Source: Candidatus Enterococcus stercoripullorum (GTDB lineage Bacteria > Bacillota > Bacilli > Lactobacillales > Enterococcaceae). Taken from it: 64,000 bases of DNA. The notes beneath the pieces were generated by a model. The model made no database searches. It saw only the letters and a list, made by a program, of their open reading frames with translations, and was not told the DNA's origin. The position numbers were made by a program, and so were the translations under genes. Position 1 is the stretch's first letter; each line of letters begins with the position of its first letter. The stretch spans positions 50,215 through 114,214 of the forward strand of contig DWVH01000069.1 in assembly GCA_019120335.1 (NCBI GenBank). The letters are read 5' to 3'. Below, in pieces: positions 42,877-52,454 of the stretch.

Positions 42877-43332
42877 TCAGAATCAGAACAAAATCGCCTA
42901 ATACAATAACAATCATAAAAAGTTATTTTGATATACTGAAATTTGAATCAGCAGAAAAATTTTATCAAAAAATAAAAGCTAGTCACTATTCACCCACATG
43001 AAGATAACATTTAACTGGATTTTTTGATGAGCATTTCTAAAATTGTTCAAATTGTATATACAAAACCGAAAATTATGGATAAGGAGCTTCTCCTGCGTGA
43101 GCCCTTTTTTAAATTCCAAGTAAAAATTAAACAACTTATGTAATCTTAAAATAGTTAAATAATGCAACACCAGTGATTCTGAAAGTAAAAAAATATCATC
43201 TAACTAGACATTATATCGCCGAAATCTAAAATGATTATTGAAAGAGAAAATGTTTGAAATTTATACATATGAAACAATATTTGAAAATCATTATTTTAAA
43301 ATAATATATTTTTGATAATTACGGAGGGAAGG
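42877..43332. other. AT-rich stretch without a recognisable gene
   Basis: This is the place where the MFS pump body should be. I see only AT-rich sequence with stops in all frames, apart from a 63-codon minus-strand reading (42979-43170) without ribosome-binding site or family likeness. It is probably deletion scar and old intergenic DNA. Confidence 0.6.
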
Positions 43333-43649
43333 ATGAGCGATTTTCTAAAACAAATTTTTGCGAATGATAATATATTGGTAGACATAAGTGAATTAAGTAA
43401 AATGTGTGACCTTTCACAAAGGTGATTGCGATATTGGGAACAAAAATTTAACTTAGTCCGTTCCTTTCGACAACTATTTAAACAAGGTATCCTTCAATTG
43501 AAAGCATTAGATAATAACGTTGTATTTATTGTTTTGGACCAATTGAGAAAACTGAGAACTATTTTGTTGTTAAGTTTGTTCAAAGTTACAATCAATTAAT
43601 AACCTTTGTTACTTGTGATGCAACAGATGAAAGGCTGCACAGTTTTTAA
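43333..43649 (+). pseudogene. MerR-family regulator, broken
   Basis: Starting at ATG 43333 after GGAGGG the first 30 codons give MSDFLKQIFANDNILVDISE and LSKMCDLSQR, then TGA (43423-43425), then LRYWEQKF, the MerR helix-turn-helix core. The middle is shortened, and from about 43539 a different frame reads GPIEKTENYFVVKFVQSYNQ and LITFVTCDATDERLHSF to a stop at 43649. So there is a nonsense mutation, an internal deletion and a frameshift. Its place opposite the MFS remnant suggests it once controlled that pump. Confidence 0.72.
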
Positions 43650-43894
43650 AATCATAACAAATTATAATCTGTACAGAATGAAATTCATGTCATATTTATG
43701 AGTTTCAGGTTTATTTTTTCATATTTTTTGCTAGATTTTTATGCTTAATTTAGTATAATGATATCGAAGAATAAATTTAAACATGTTCTTTTAATTTTGT
43801 TTGTCTGTAAAGTTACATATGTTGTTTATCTAGTGCATTATTTTTACTTAAAAAATGTCTACTAAATGAAGTTTGTAAAGGAGGGATCAGTAGG

Positions 43895-44620
43895 ATGTCT
43901 AGATCAGGTTACTATCATGAGGTAGCTGAGAATTTAATCAGTCGAATTGAAGATGGTGAGTTCATGCCTGGTGATCCTCTTCCAAAGCAAGTTGAATTAG
44001 CAGCTTCTTATCAGACAAGTCGTTTAACCATTCAAAAAGCCATTCAAATATTAATTACGGAGGGCTATGTTTATGTAAAAAAAGGAAATGGGACTTTTGT
44101 AAAAGCAGAAAATAAACAGTCTTCTATTATGCAATCTAATATTAATGAATGCATTGGTTTAACAGCTAAGTTTAAAGGAATCATGGATATTAATAATAAA
44201 GTTATTTCTTTTCATGTCAGGCAAGCCGATGATGATGAGTGCGAAAAACTAGAACTGCCTGAGGGAAGTCGCGTCTATGATGTTATTAGATTAAGATATT
44301 TGAATTCACAGCCTTTTAGATTGGAGTATATTATTATGCCTGTAAATATAGTCAAGAACCTTGATCAATCTGTGTTTGAGAAGTCTTTGTATGACTATAT
44401 TTCCAATTCTTTGTCGCTTAAAATCGGCTCTGCTTTGCGCAAGATTAAGGCCGATCGCTCCGATCAATATGACCGTGATTTTCTAGATTGTGAAGATGCG
44501 GACCCGGTGTTAGAGGTTGAGCAAGTCGTAAGTTTAAAAGATGGCCGACCTTTTGAATTTTCACAATTAAGATATCGATATGATAAAGGACAATTAATTT
44601 CTAATCATGTCATTGAATAA
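43895..44620 (+). CDS. GntR/HutC-family regulator with UTRA domain
   Basis: A 241-residue GntR-type repressor or activator. The N-terminal winged helix (about residues 5-70) is YYHEVAENLISRIEDGEFMPGDPLPKQVELAASYQTSRLTIQKAIQIL, followed by the wing GYVYVKKGNGTFV. A UTRA ligand-binding domain (about 85-235) has VYDVIRLRYLNSQPFRLEYIIMP, EQVVSLKDGRPFEFSQLRYRYDKG. Ligands of this family are often sugar phosphates or amino-acid derivatives; none can be named. GGAGGG lies 9 bases before the ATG. It precedes an MFS transporter and cation exporter after a terminator, which are its likeliest targets. Confidence 0.88.
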   Translation: MSRSGYYHEVAENLISRIEDGEFMPGDPLPKQVELAASYQTSRLTIQKAIQILITEGYVYVKKGNGTFVKAENKQSSIMQSNINECIGLTAKFKGIMDINNKVISFHVRQADDDECEKLELPEGSRVYDVIRLRYLNSQPFRLEYIIMPVNIVKNLDQSVFEKSLYDYISNSLSLKIGSALRKIKADRSDQYDRDFLDCEDADPVLEVEQVVSLKDGRPFEFSQLRYRYDKGQLISNHVIE

Positions 44621-44664
44621 TAGCTGTTCACAATGAATTATCGTGAATCAGCTATTTCTTTTTT
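44619..44664 (+). terminator. intrinsic terminator of the gntR gene
   Basis: AATAGCTGTTCAC (44619-44631) pairs with GTGAATCAGCTATT (44643-44656, one bulge), followed by TTCTTTTTT. Confidence 0.82.
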
Positions 44665-44730
44665 GTTTGTACTGTGCAATATCTCTATCATTTAGTAAAA
44701 TATAAGAGTCTATGAGAATAGGGAGATGAT

Positions 44731-45906
44731 TTGTTGAAAAAAAAGAATTTAATGTTGATGATTGCCATTAGTAATTTATTTTTAATTTTTACTGGGGTAG
44801 GATTAGTTATTCCAGTAATGCCTTTACTGATGGAAGATATGCATTTTAATGGAGCGATTATGGGCATGATGTTGTCTGTATTTTCAATCACTCAATTGCT
44901 TGCTTCGCCGATTATGGGCTATTTATCTGACAAAATTGGCCGCAAAAAGATGATTGTGCTAGGGATGTCGTTATTTGCTATTTCAGAATTTATTTTTGGG
45001 TTGGCTGATGATAAATATATTTTTTATTTATCCCGAGGCCTAGGTGGTGTGGCTGCTGCGTTATTAATGCCCGCGGTTACTGCATTTGTGGCGGATATGA
45101 CAACCGTTGAGCAACGACCTAAAGCAATGGGGTATGTTTCTGCTGCAATTAGCGGCGGATTTATTATTGGTCCTGGAATTGGTGGGGTACTGGCAAGTCT
45201 TGGTCACCGTGTACCATTCTTTGTAGCAGGAATGATTGCAATCATTGGCAGTCTTTTAACGCAAAGTATATTGATTGAACCACATCATGACATTCAATCT
45301 AAAAAATCTACTCAAAATACAAATGCTAAAGAAATTGTGCTTGAGTTTCTTACTAAGCCGGGAGTTTTATTTATTTTTATCATTATTTTTATTTCCTCCT
45401 TTGGCTTACAAGCTTTTGAAAGTATTTATACAATTATGACAACGATTATTTTTGGCTTTAATCCTGCTCAAATTGCTGTTATAATTACGGTAAGTGGCAT
45501 TCTTGCATTATTTTTCCAATTATTTTTATTTGATCATATTATTCGAAAAATTTCAGAGATAGGTTTAATTCAGATTACCTTTTTTGTAAGTGCCATTTTT
45601 ATTTTTATCATTGCTTTTACTAAAAATTCGACTATATTTGTTATCGCGACTTTTGTGGTCTTTTTAGCATTTGATTTATTTAGACCTGCAGTGACGACTT
45701 ATCTATCAAAAATCGCTGGTGAAAATCAAGGAACGATTAATGGCTTAAATTCAACCTTTACGAGTTTTGGCAATATTATCGGTCCCGTAGCTTCTGGTGC
45801 GTTATTTGATTTAAACCAACATTTCCCATATTATATCTCTGCAAGTATTTTATTCATTACAGGTATTTTATCTTTATTTATTCGAAAATCACAAAGTAGA
45901 GAGTAG
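44731..45906 (+). CDS. MFS multidrug-type transporter (DHA1-like)
   Basis: A 391-residue major facilitator with about twelve helices. LIFTGVGLVIPVMPLLMEDM at helix 1, the loop motif GYLSDKIGRKKMIVLG between helices 2 and 3, and GPGIGGVLASLG in helix 5 (antiporter motif) point to a drug:H+ antiporter of the DHA1 type. The substrate is unknown. It starts at TTG 44731 or 44734 after GGGAG, and is followed 4 bases on by the CDF exporter. The operon of MFS, CDF and cardiolipin synthase genes suggests an envelope-stress or export role. Confidence 0.85.
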   Translation: MLKKKNLMLMIAISNLFLIFTGVGLVIPVMPLLMEDMHFNGAIMGMMLSVFSITQLLASPIMGYLSDKIGRKKMIVLGMSLFAISEFIFGLADDKYIFYLSRGLGGVAAALLMPAVTAFVADMTTVEQRPKAMGYVSAAISGGFIIGPGIGGVLASLGHRVPFFVAGMIAIIGSLLTQSILIEPHHDIQSKKSTQNTNAKEIVLEFLTKPGVLFIFIIIFISSFGLQAFESIYTIMTTIIFGFNPAQIAVIITVSGILALFFQLFLFDHIIRKISEIGLIQITFFVSAIFIFIIAFTKNSTIFVIATFVVFLAFDLFRPAVTTYLSKIAGENQGTINGLNSTFTSFGNIIGPVASGALFDLNQHFPYYISASILFITGILSLFIRKSQSRE

Positions 45907-45910
45907 GCAT

Positions 45911-47044
45911 ATGATGAAACTGTGTGAAAATATTGGACAAAAGTACAACCGCAATCAAATTGGAATATTAGCTGGTATTTTAGGCTTAATTAGCAATTTT
46001 GTCCTTTTTATCGGAAAGTTTTTGATAGGGGTTTTTGCGCATTCGGTTTCTATTATGGCAGATGCAATTAACAGTTTATCGGATACTATTTCTTCTTTAT
46101 TAACCTTAGTTGGGTTTAAAATAGCTGGAAAACCGGCAGATAAAGAGCATCCTTATGGGCATGAGCGTTTTGAGTATGTAAGTGGCTTAATTGTTTCGAT
46201 ATTAGTTTTGTTTGTTGGGTTGAAGTTTTTAGAAAGTTCAATCCAAAAAATCATTCATCCGGTCGCCATTAAGCTTTCTCCAATTGTTTTTTTCGTTTTA
46301 GTGCTTTCAATTGGGATAAAAATCATGCAAGTTGTGATGTACCGATATTTTGGCAAAATGATTAAGTCCAATGCATTAATGGTAACGAGTCAAGATAGTT
46401 TAAATGATGTTTATACGACCTTGATAGTGTTAATATCAGCAGCTGTTCAATGGGTAACTTCTTGGCGGATAGATGGTTATTTTGGTTTTGCTTTAGCTAT
46501 TTATATTATTTATTCTGGCTATCAGATGATTACGGAATTTATGGACGTATTATTGGGGAGTCGGCCAAACCAAGAAGAAATTGAAATAATGGAGCAGTGT
46601 TTGCAAGCTTGTGAGGATATCGTAGGGTTTCATGATTTACTCGTTCATTCTTATGGTCCTAAAAATCGTTTTGCCTCCGTACATATAGAGGTGGACGAAA
46701 AATTAACCTTGAATCAGGCACATGATATTATTGATGGTATTGAGCGAACATTTAAAGATGAGTTAGATGTGGAACTTGTTTGTCATTTAGATCCAGTGCC
46801 AATTGACAATCAAACCCATATTCGTTTAAGACAGCTGATTAAAAATGAACTGGCAGAAATCGATGGGCAACTGAGGATGCATGATTTACGCTTGGAAAAA
46901 AATCGCATTTGTTTTGATTTAGTCATTCCTTTAAATTTTCCTTTCACTGATGAGTTTTTAGAAGCAATTCTGACTAAAAAAGTGAATCAGGAATTTCCAA
47001 ATCATCAAGTTGAAATCATTTTTGACCATAATTATTTGTTATAA
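45911..47044 (+). CDS. cation diffusion facilitator transporter (CDF)
   Basis: A 377-residue divalent-metal:H+ antiporter. The metal-binding sites in the membrane are SIMADAINSLSD (helix 2) and SQDSLNDVYTT (helix 5), with the HPYGHERFEYVSG loop between. After about 200 residues comes the cytosolic dimer domain (DIVGFHDLLVHSYGPKNRFASVHIEVDE), and the C-terminus is longer than the usual ~300 by about 75 residues. Variation DxxxD suggests Mn, Zn or Fe as substrate. It follows the MFS gene by 4 bases and precedes cls by 12. Confidence 0.88.
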   Translation: MMKLCENIGQKYNRNQIGILAGILGLISNFVLFIGKFLIGVFAHSVSIMADAINSLSDTISSLLTLVGFKIAGKPADKEHPYGHERFEYVSGLIVSILVLFVGLKFLESSIQKIIHPVAIKLSPIVFFVLVLSIGIKIMQVVMYRYFGKMIKSNALMVTSQDSLNDVYTTLIVLISAAVQWVTSWRIDGYFGFALAIYIIYSGYQMITEFMDVLLGSRPNQEEIEIMEQCLQACEDIVGFHDLLVHSYGPKNRFASVHIEVDEKLTLNQAHDIIDGIERTFKDELDVELVCHLDPVPIDNQTHIRLRQLIKNELAEIDGQLRMHDLRLEKNRICFDLVIPLNFPFTDEFLEAILTKKVNQEFPNHQVEIIFDHNYLL

Positions 47045-47056
47045 GGAGACAAGAAG

Positions 47057-48520
47057 ATGTTTGCCAAAGAATTTGATATTCTTTATCAAGTTTTGGTGTT
47101 TTTTATTACGATTAATACAATTGGGGCTTTTATTACCATATTCAGAAAGCCGCGTTCCATTGCAAGTATCTTTGCTTGGATGATGACTTTAGTATTTATT
47201 CCAGGATTTGGATTCTTACTTTATTTGTTTTGCGGTCGGGGAATTGATGGGGAGATTGTTTATAAGTACACAGAAAAATATCAAGACAGAATTACAGAAA
47301 TTAATCGTTCCATTCAGGAATATAATTTACAATATCATCAAACGGTTAAAACACCTGAATCTAATCTTTTAAAAAACTACTTTAGAAATACAGAGGAATC
47401 GCCACTTTCTAAAGGGAATGATATAGCGTTTTATACGGATGGATATACTAAATTTGAATACTTATTTACAGATATCAGGCAAGCTAAACACCATATCCAC
47501 ATTGAGTATTACGCTATTTTTAAAGATCAGATAGGTACCCAATTAAGAGACTTATTGGTTTCAAAGGCTAAAGAGGGTATAGAGGTTCGCTTGATATTTG
47601 ATCCTTGGGGGGGCAATGTCAATATGCGCTTTTTCAAACCGTTAATTGATGCAGGTGGCCAAGTGGTTCCATTTATCACTTCACGCAACTTAATTAAAAA
47701 AACTCGTTTAAATTATCACTTACACCGCAAAATTGTGGTTATCGATAGTGTGATTGGCTGGACGGGTGGTTTTAATGTTGGTGATCAATACCTAGGTAAG
47801 AGTAAGAAATTTGGACCATGGCGCGATACTCATGGCAGAATTTATGGTACAGCCGTTTTTACTTTACAAGAAATATTTATTCGAGATTGGAATGCTTCAG
47901 CCATTAAAAAGGCCAATAAAATGGATTATGTAGATGAGTATTTCCAGTTGCCGACTTATGATCCAAAACGCAATATCAGTATGCAAATCGTGGCAGATGG
48001 TCCAGAAAACTTTGAGGAAATCTTACATGGTGGTTTTATTAAGATGATTTTAGCGGCTGAAAAACGTGTTTGGCTGCAGTCCCCATACTTGATCCCGGAC
48101 GATACGATGATTAATGCTTTATTGATTGCTGTAAGATCAGGAATAGATGTACGTATTATGATTCCGAATATGCCGGACCATCCATTTATTTATCGGGCTA
48201 CGCAGTATTATGCTAATTATTTAACAAAAAGAGGCGTCAAAGTCTATTTATATCAAGAAGGTTTTATTCATGCAAAGACGGTTATTATGGATGGTACGAT
48301 TGCGAGCTTCGGTACAACGAATCAGGATATTCGCTCTTATTCTTTAAATTTTGAAGTAAGTGCTTTTGTTTATAATCGGGATGTGGTCGATACTTTGGCT
48401 GGCCATTTTGAAGATGATATGACGCGTTGTATCTTATTAACGAATGAAATGATAGCTGAGCAATCCTATTGGTTACGATTTAAGCAAAGTTTTTCTCGTT
48501 TACTTTCGCCGATTCTTTAG
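47057..48520 (+). CDS. cls: cardiolipin synthase
   Basis: A 487-residue membrane phospholipase D-type enzyme that joins two phosphatidylglycerols to cardiolipin. Two N-terminal membrane helices (about 8-60) precede the two HKD motifs: HLHRKIVVIDSVIGWTGGFN (about residue 222) and FIHAKTVIMDGTIASFGTTNQD (about 403). Both catalytic halves are complete. AAGGAGAC precedes the ATG. Its 3' end overlaps the converging RNase H-like gene by 21 bases, and no terminator lies between. Changes in cls are linked to daptomycin resistance in enterococci; no such change can be judged here. Confidence 0.92.
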   Translation: MFAKEFDILYQVLVFFITINTIGAFITIFRKPRSIASIFAWMMTLVFIPGFGFLLYLFCGRGIDGEIVYKYTEKYQDRITEINRSIQEYNLQYHQTVKTPESNLLKNYFRNTEESPLSKGNDIAFYTDGYTKFEYLFTDIRQAKHHIHIEYYAIFKDQIGTQLRDLLVSKAKEGIEVRLIFDPWGGNVNMRFFKPLIDAGGQVVPFITSRNLIKKTRLNYHLHRKIVVIDSVIGWTGGFNVGDQYLGKSKKFGPWRDTHGRIYGTAVFTLQEIFIRDWNASAIKKANKMDYVDEYFQLPTYDPKRNISMQIVADGPENFEEILHGGFIKMILAAEKRVWLQSPYLIPDDTMINALLIAVRSGIDVRIMIPNMPDHPFIYRATQYYANYLTKRGVKVYLYQEGFIHAKTVIMDGTIASFGTTNQDIRSYSLNFEVSAFVYNRDVVDTLAGHFEDDMTRCILLTNEMIAEQSYWLRFKQSFSRLLSPIL

Positions 48521-48913
48521 TGCTTTTTGTAAACCTTGGCGTGCTAGATTGTCTGCTCCTTTATTTTGACTATCGCTAATCCAATGAAAAAAGACAAATT
48601 GGAAGGTTGTCAGTTTTTCGTTAATGAGTGTTAAATATTTTCTAAATTTTTCATTACGCGTGTAGTTTTTTTCTAAAGTTTGGACTACAATTTTACTATC
48701 TGAGTAAATATTGATAAATTTATCTTGAAAGTGATGTTTGCAACATTCTTCTAGCGCGTAAAGGACTGCTTGGAATTCTAATTCATGATTGTCAAAGTCG
48801 CCTTGGATAGGGATGGCAATTTGTTGATAGAATTCTTTATCACTTAGGACAATCCCAATTCCACCATAAGGCGTTTGTGGTTTACTTGCAGCATCAATGT
48901 ATACTTTTAACAT
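48500..48913 (-). CDS. RNase H-like protein
   Basis: A 137-residue protein of the RNase HI fold. The carboxylates expected for metal binding are present: Asp7 in VYIDAASK, Glu in HELEFQAVLYALEE, Asp in IYSDSKIVV and Asp in KGADNLARQG. It resembles the small RNase HI-like (YpeP/YpdQ) proteins rather than main RnhA. It would cleave RNA in RNA-DNA hybrids if active. Its end overlaps the cls 3' end on the other strand. The neighbouring ebsA gene diverges from its start, an arrangement familiar in enterococci. Confidence 0.83.
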   Translation of the reverse strand: MLKVYIDAASKPQTPYGGIGIVLSDKEFYQQIAIPIQGDFDNHELEFQAVLYALEECCKHHFQDKFINIYSDSKIVVQTLEKNYTRNEKFRKYLTLINEKLTTFQFVFFHWISDSQNKGADNLARQGLQKALKNRRK

Positions 48914-48979
48914 ATTTATCGCTCGTTTCTAATTAAAATGAAGTACTATAAATTTTAAAGGAAAAGTAAGGAAGAATCA

Positions 48980-49378
48980 ATGAAGAAACAAAAGATTTTT
49001 TGGCAACCAGAACTGTCACAAATGATTATTTTTTGGTCTGTCGCATTGGGAATTATATTTTATGGCTTGATATTAGCGCTAGAAAACACAGCGCCTTATT
49101 TAACGAGTAATCTTGTCATGGGACTAGGAATCATTTTATTCTTTTCTGGTTTTCATCGTTACATGATTATTGATGCAAACAAGCTAACTATCTATTATGC
49201 ACGAATTTGGAAGAGAAAAGAAATCGCAGTATCTGCTATTTCTAATTGTCAAATCAATCAGCGTAAAGTGGTTTTAAAAGGTGATTTTGGCTCATTTGAA
49301 TGCCAGATTTCAACTAAGAACCAAAAAAAACTTTTAAAACAAATAAATATTGAAGAATTGACAGCTAACGTAAATTAA
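48980..49378 (+). CDS. ebsA: EbsA-family membrane protein
   Basis: A 132-residue protein resembling EbsA, known from Enterococcus faecalis next to genes for surface-protein regulation. WQPELSQMIIFWSVALGIIFYG and the second helix LVMGLGIILFFSGFHRYMII give two membrane segments, after which about 65 cytosolic residues form beta-like stretches (RKVVLKGDFGSFECQISTKN). Function is not established. GGAAAAGTAAGGAAG lies upstream. It is divergent from the RNase H-like gene. Confidence 0.8.
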   Translation: MKKQKIFWQPELSQMIIFWSVALGIIFYGLILALENTAPYLTSNLVMGLGIILFFSGFHRYMIIDANKLTIYYARIWKRKEIAVSAISNCQINQRKVVLKGDFGSFECQISTKNQKKLLKQINIEELTANVN

Positions 49379-49398
49379 AATTTAGCTGTCATCTTTTT
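49361..49398 (+). terminator. possible weak terminator after ebsA
   Basis: ACAGCTAA pairs with TTAGCTGT and is followed by CATCTTTTTG; the stem overlaps the gene end and the T-run is short. Confidence 0.4.
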
Positions 49399-49479
49399 GT
49401 TTTGATATAAATCCGAACGTTCTGTTGAAAAGTATCAATTTTTGTTCAATTCATTGCTGATATTTTTCATAAAATCGTC

Positions 49480-49485
49480 TATAAT
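49480..49485 (+). promoter_or_regulatory. -10 element of fhs
   Basis: TATAAT 32 bases before the fhs ATG; the -35 is weak. Confidence 0.5.
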
Positions 49486-49517
49486 ATTGCTAAAAAATGT
49501 ATTTAAAGGAGAAAAAA

Positions 49518-51188
49518 ATGAAAACTGATATTGAAATCGCTCAAGCTGCGACATTAAAACCTATTGTTGAAATTGCGGAAAGGCTTGGTCTAACCTTTGA
49601 TGATTTAGAATTATATGGGAAATATAAAGCGAAAATTGGTTATCAAACCATCGAAAAAGTAAAGCAAAATAAAGATGGAAAATTAATTTTAGTAACAGCG
49701 ATTAATCCAACGCCAGCTGGTGAAGGAAAATCTACTGTTACAATTGGTTTAGCGGATGGTTTAAATCAGATTGGCAAAAATGCGATGATTGCTTTGCGTG
49801 AACCTTCTTTAGGACCTGTGATGGGGGTAAAAGGCGGGGCTGCAGGTGGTGGATATGCCCAAGTATTACCTATGGAAGAAATCAATTTACATTTTACAGG
49901 TGATATGCACGCCATTACAACTGCCAATAATGCTCTTTCAGCTTTTATTGATAATCACATTCATCAAGGAAATGAATTGAATATTGATACTAGAAGAGTG
50001 ATTTGGAAACGGGCAGTCGATTTAAATGATCGCGCTTTACGTGAGGTTGTTGTTGGTCTAGGTGGTCCTATTCAAGGAGTGCCACGCCAAGATGGATTTG
50101 ATATTACTGTAGCAAGTGAAATCATGGCTATTTTATGTTTAGCGACTGATTTGCAAGATTTAAAAACAAGACTTGCCAATATCGTGATTGGATACACTTA
50201 TCAACGTAAAGCGGTCACTGTGGCTGATTTAAAAGTTGAAGGCGCCTTAACCTTATTATTAAAAGATGCCTTAAAACCGAATTTAGTGCAAACGATTGAA
50301 GGCACACCAGCGTTTGTTCATGGTGGACCGTTTGCGAATATTGCACATGGCTGTAATAGTGTTTTAGCTACTCAAACAGCTTTGAAATTAACCGATTATG
50401 TCATAACTGAAGCAGGGTTTGGTGCTGATTTAGGAGCAGAAAAATTCTTAGATATCAAAGTTCCCCACTTATCCAAAGCACCAGATGCTATTGTAGTTGT
50501 CGCAACAATTCGAGCTTTAAAGATGCACGGCGGTCTTGATAAAACTGCTTTAACTGAAGAAAATGTTGACGCAGTAATCAAAGGTTTTGCTAATTTAAAA
50601 CAACATATTCAAAACATGCAACAATATCAAATTCCAGTTGTCGTTGCCATCAATGAATTTGTGACGGATACCCAAAAAGAATTTGAAACTTTAGAAAAAC
50701 TTTGTCAAGAAATGGATGTTAAGATTGCAAGAGCTAGCGTTTGGGCCGATGGTGGTAAAGGTGGCCGTGCATTAGCGCAAGTCCTTGTTGATACAATCGA
50801 TATGCAGCCATCGAACTATCAAAGACTTTATCAAGATGAGCAATCAATTGAAGAAAAATGTTTAGCGATTGTTCAAAAGATTTATCATGGAAAACAAGTA
50901 ACGTTCTCGAAAAAAGCTTTAAATCAATTAGCTACATTCAAAAAAGAAGGATGGGATAAATTGCCAGTTTGTATGGCAAAAACCCAATATTCATTTTCAG
51001 ATGATCCGAGTAAATTGGGTGCACCGCAAGACTTTGAAATTCATATTCGCGAATTTGTACCTAAATTAGGCGCTGGTTTTATTGTGGCTTTAACAGGCGA
51101 TGTGATGACGATGCCGGGATTACCTAAGAAACCAGCAGCTTTAAACATGGATGTTGATGAAAAAGGCAATGCAATAGGTTTATTTTAA
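49518..51188 (+). CDS. fhs: formate-tetrahydrofolate ligase
   Basis: A 556-residue enzyme that makes 10-formyl-tetrahydrofolate from formate, THF and ATP, feeding purine and formyl-Met synthesis. The ATP loop is [18 protein letters not shown] (about residues 58-75). [39 protein letters not shown] and [18 protein letters not shown] are hallmark stretches, and the length matches the family. AAAGGAG lies upstream of ATG 49518; the earlier frame opening at 49497 has no signal. Single-gene unit. Confidence 0.95.
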   Translation: MKTDIEIAQAATLKPIVEIAERLGLTFDDLELYGKYKAKIGYQTIEKVKQNKDGKLILVTAINPTPAGEGKSTVTIGLADGLNQIGKNAMIALREPSLGPVMGVKGGAAGGGYAQVLPMEEINLHFTGDMHAITTANNALSAFIDNHIHQGNELNIDTRRVIWKRAVDLNDRALREVVVGLGGPIQGVPRQDGFDITVASEIMAILCLATDLQDLKTRLANIVIGYTYQRKAVTVADLKVEGALTLLLKDALKPNLVQTIEGTPAFVHGGPFANIAHGCNSVLATQTALKLTDYVITEAGFGADLGAEKFLDIKVPHLSKAPDAIVVVATIRALKMHGGLDKTALTEENVDAVIKGFANLKQHIQNMQQYQIPVVVAINEFVTDTQKEFETLEKLCQEMDVKIARASVWADGGKGGRALAQVLVDTIDMQPSNYQRLYQDEQSIEEKCLAIVQKIYHGKQVTFSKKALNQLATFKKEGWDKLPVCMAKTQYSFSDDPSKLGAPQDFEIHIREFVPKLGAGFIVALTGDVMTMPGLPKKPAALNMDVDEKGNAIGLF

Positions 51189-51291
51189 TTACTAGAGTGA
51201 TTTGGTGTAATAACTGAATCACTCTTTCTATTTATTTCCAAGCCAATATTTGATATGATATAGTTTGTTGACATAGATGGGGGTGAATGAT

Positions 51292-51996
51292 TTGGAAGCG
51301 GCTGAAATATTTTTGTCAAGTTTTAATCGGATAGAAAAATATTTACAAAATAGTTTCAAACTTGATAAGTCAATCGGTTTTACCAATTTGGTGCGTAAGG
51401 CTCGTGCAAATGGTGATGCCACGATTGCTAAATATGAGGATGATTTAATACAGATTGCGCAGTTAAGAAATGCGATTGTACATGAAACCATCGCCCCGGA
51501 TTTTATTATTGCCCAGCCGAATCAGTGGATTGTCGATCGGATTTTGACTATTGAAAAACAGCTCTATCATCCCAAAAAAGTGTGCGATGTCTTTTGTAAG
51601 AAGGTTGTGTCTTTTGAACAAGGGACGCCTTTGTTAGAACTATTAAAAATTGCAAGCCATAAAAAATATTCGCAATTTCCGTTACACAATCAAGGGAGAT
51701 TCGTTGGAGTGATTACATTAAGAATGTTGGGCTATTGGTTTAGTCAGTATCTCACTGAAGCCAATGATACGCCTATCGAGCAATTAAAAGCGAAAGATAT
51801 CCTAACAATTGAAGGAAAAAAAGCCAATTATCAATTTGTGGGTGAACAAACTTTGGTAGCTGATGTGTTAAAAATTTTTCATCAGTATCCACAATTAGAA
51901 GTGATTTTTGTAAGTGCAAAAGGAAAGGAAGAATTACCAATTACGGGTGTGATTCGTCCTAGAGATTTAATTAAGTTAGAAGAGAGTGAAAATTAG
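51292..51996 (+). CDS. CBS-domain protein with helical N-terminus
   Basis: A 234-residue protein whose N-terminal ~90 residues are helical (FLSSFNRIEKYLQNSFKLDKSIGFTNLVRKARANGD and LRNAIVHETIAPDF) and whose C-terminal half holds two CBS motifs (KKYSQFPLHNQGRFVGVITLRML and LEVIFVSAKGKEELPITGVIRPRDLI). CBS pairs bind adenine nucleotides such as AMP, ATP or c-di-AMP and act as regulatory modules. GGGGGTGA (51279-51286) favours the TTG start at 51292 rather than ATG 51277. It overlaps lspA by one base (TAGTG), so the signal peptidase is translationally coupled to it. Confidence 0.82.
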   Translation: MEAAEIFLSSFNRIEKYLQNSFKLDKSIGFTNLVRKARANGDATIAKYEDDLIQIAQLRNAIVHETIAPDFIIAQPNQWIVDRILTIEKQLYHPKKVCDVFCKKVVSFEQGTPLLELLKIASHKKYSQFPLHNQGRFVGVITLRMLGYWFSQYLTEANDTPIEQLKAKDILTIEGKKANYQFVGEQTLVADVLKIFHQYPQLEVIFVSAKGKEELPITGVIRPRDLIKLEESEN

Positions 51997-52454
51997 TGTA
52001 TATTTATTATTTATTGGCGATATTGTTTGCCATCTTGGATCAACTAGTCAAATTGGCGGTGGTCAAACAAATTCCATTGGGTGACGAGGTAAATGTCATT
52101 CCTGGTATTTTATCGTTTTTTCATATTCGCAATACAGGTGCTGCTTGGAGCATGTTGGAAGGTCAGATGTGGTTTTTCACTGTTATTACATTGTTAGCCA
52201 TTGTTGCCGTTAGTTATCTACTTGCTAAATATGGCAAAACAAATGGTTGGCTATTTTCATTAAGCTTAAGTATGATTTTAGGCGGTACATTTGGAAATTA
52301 TTTTGATCGCATGCGTTTAGGCTATGTCGTTGATATGTTTAAACTTGACTTTATCAATTTTCCAATATTTAATATCGCGGATATTGAGTTAACTGTTGGC
52401 GTAACAATTATGTTTATTTATATTATTTTTGAGGAGCGATTCAAACATCAATGA
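51996..52454 (+). CDS. lspA: lipoprotein signal peptidase (SPase II)
   Basis: A 152-residue membrane aspartic peptidase that removes signal peptides from prolipoproteins, including the lipoprotein at 32900. Four hydrophobic helices are visible. The catalytic aspartates are in GNYFDRMRLGYVVDMF and FNIADIEL, and FFHIRNTGAAWSML is the conserved first-domain motif. It begins with GTG 51996, overlapping the upstream stop, and overlaps the pseudouridine synthase gene by 4 bases (ATGA), so all three genes are coupled. Confidence 0.93.
   Translation: MYIYYLLAILFAILDQLVKLAVVKQIPLGDEVNVIPGILSFFHIRNTGAAWSMLEGQMWFFTVITLLAIVAVSYLLAKYGKTNGWLFSLSLSMILGGTFGNYFDRMRLGYVVDMFKLDFINFPIFNIADIELTVGVTIMFIYIIFEERFKHQ

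Noticed and set aside
42979..43170. 63-codon minus-strand ORF as a gene
   Set aside because: No ribosome-binding site, AT-rich composition and no family likeness; it lies in the deletion scar.
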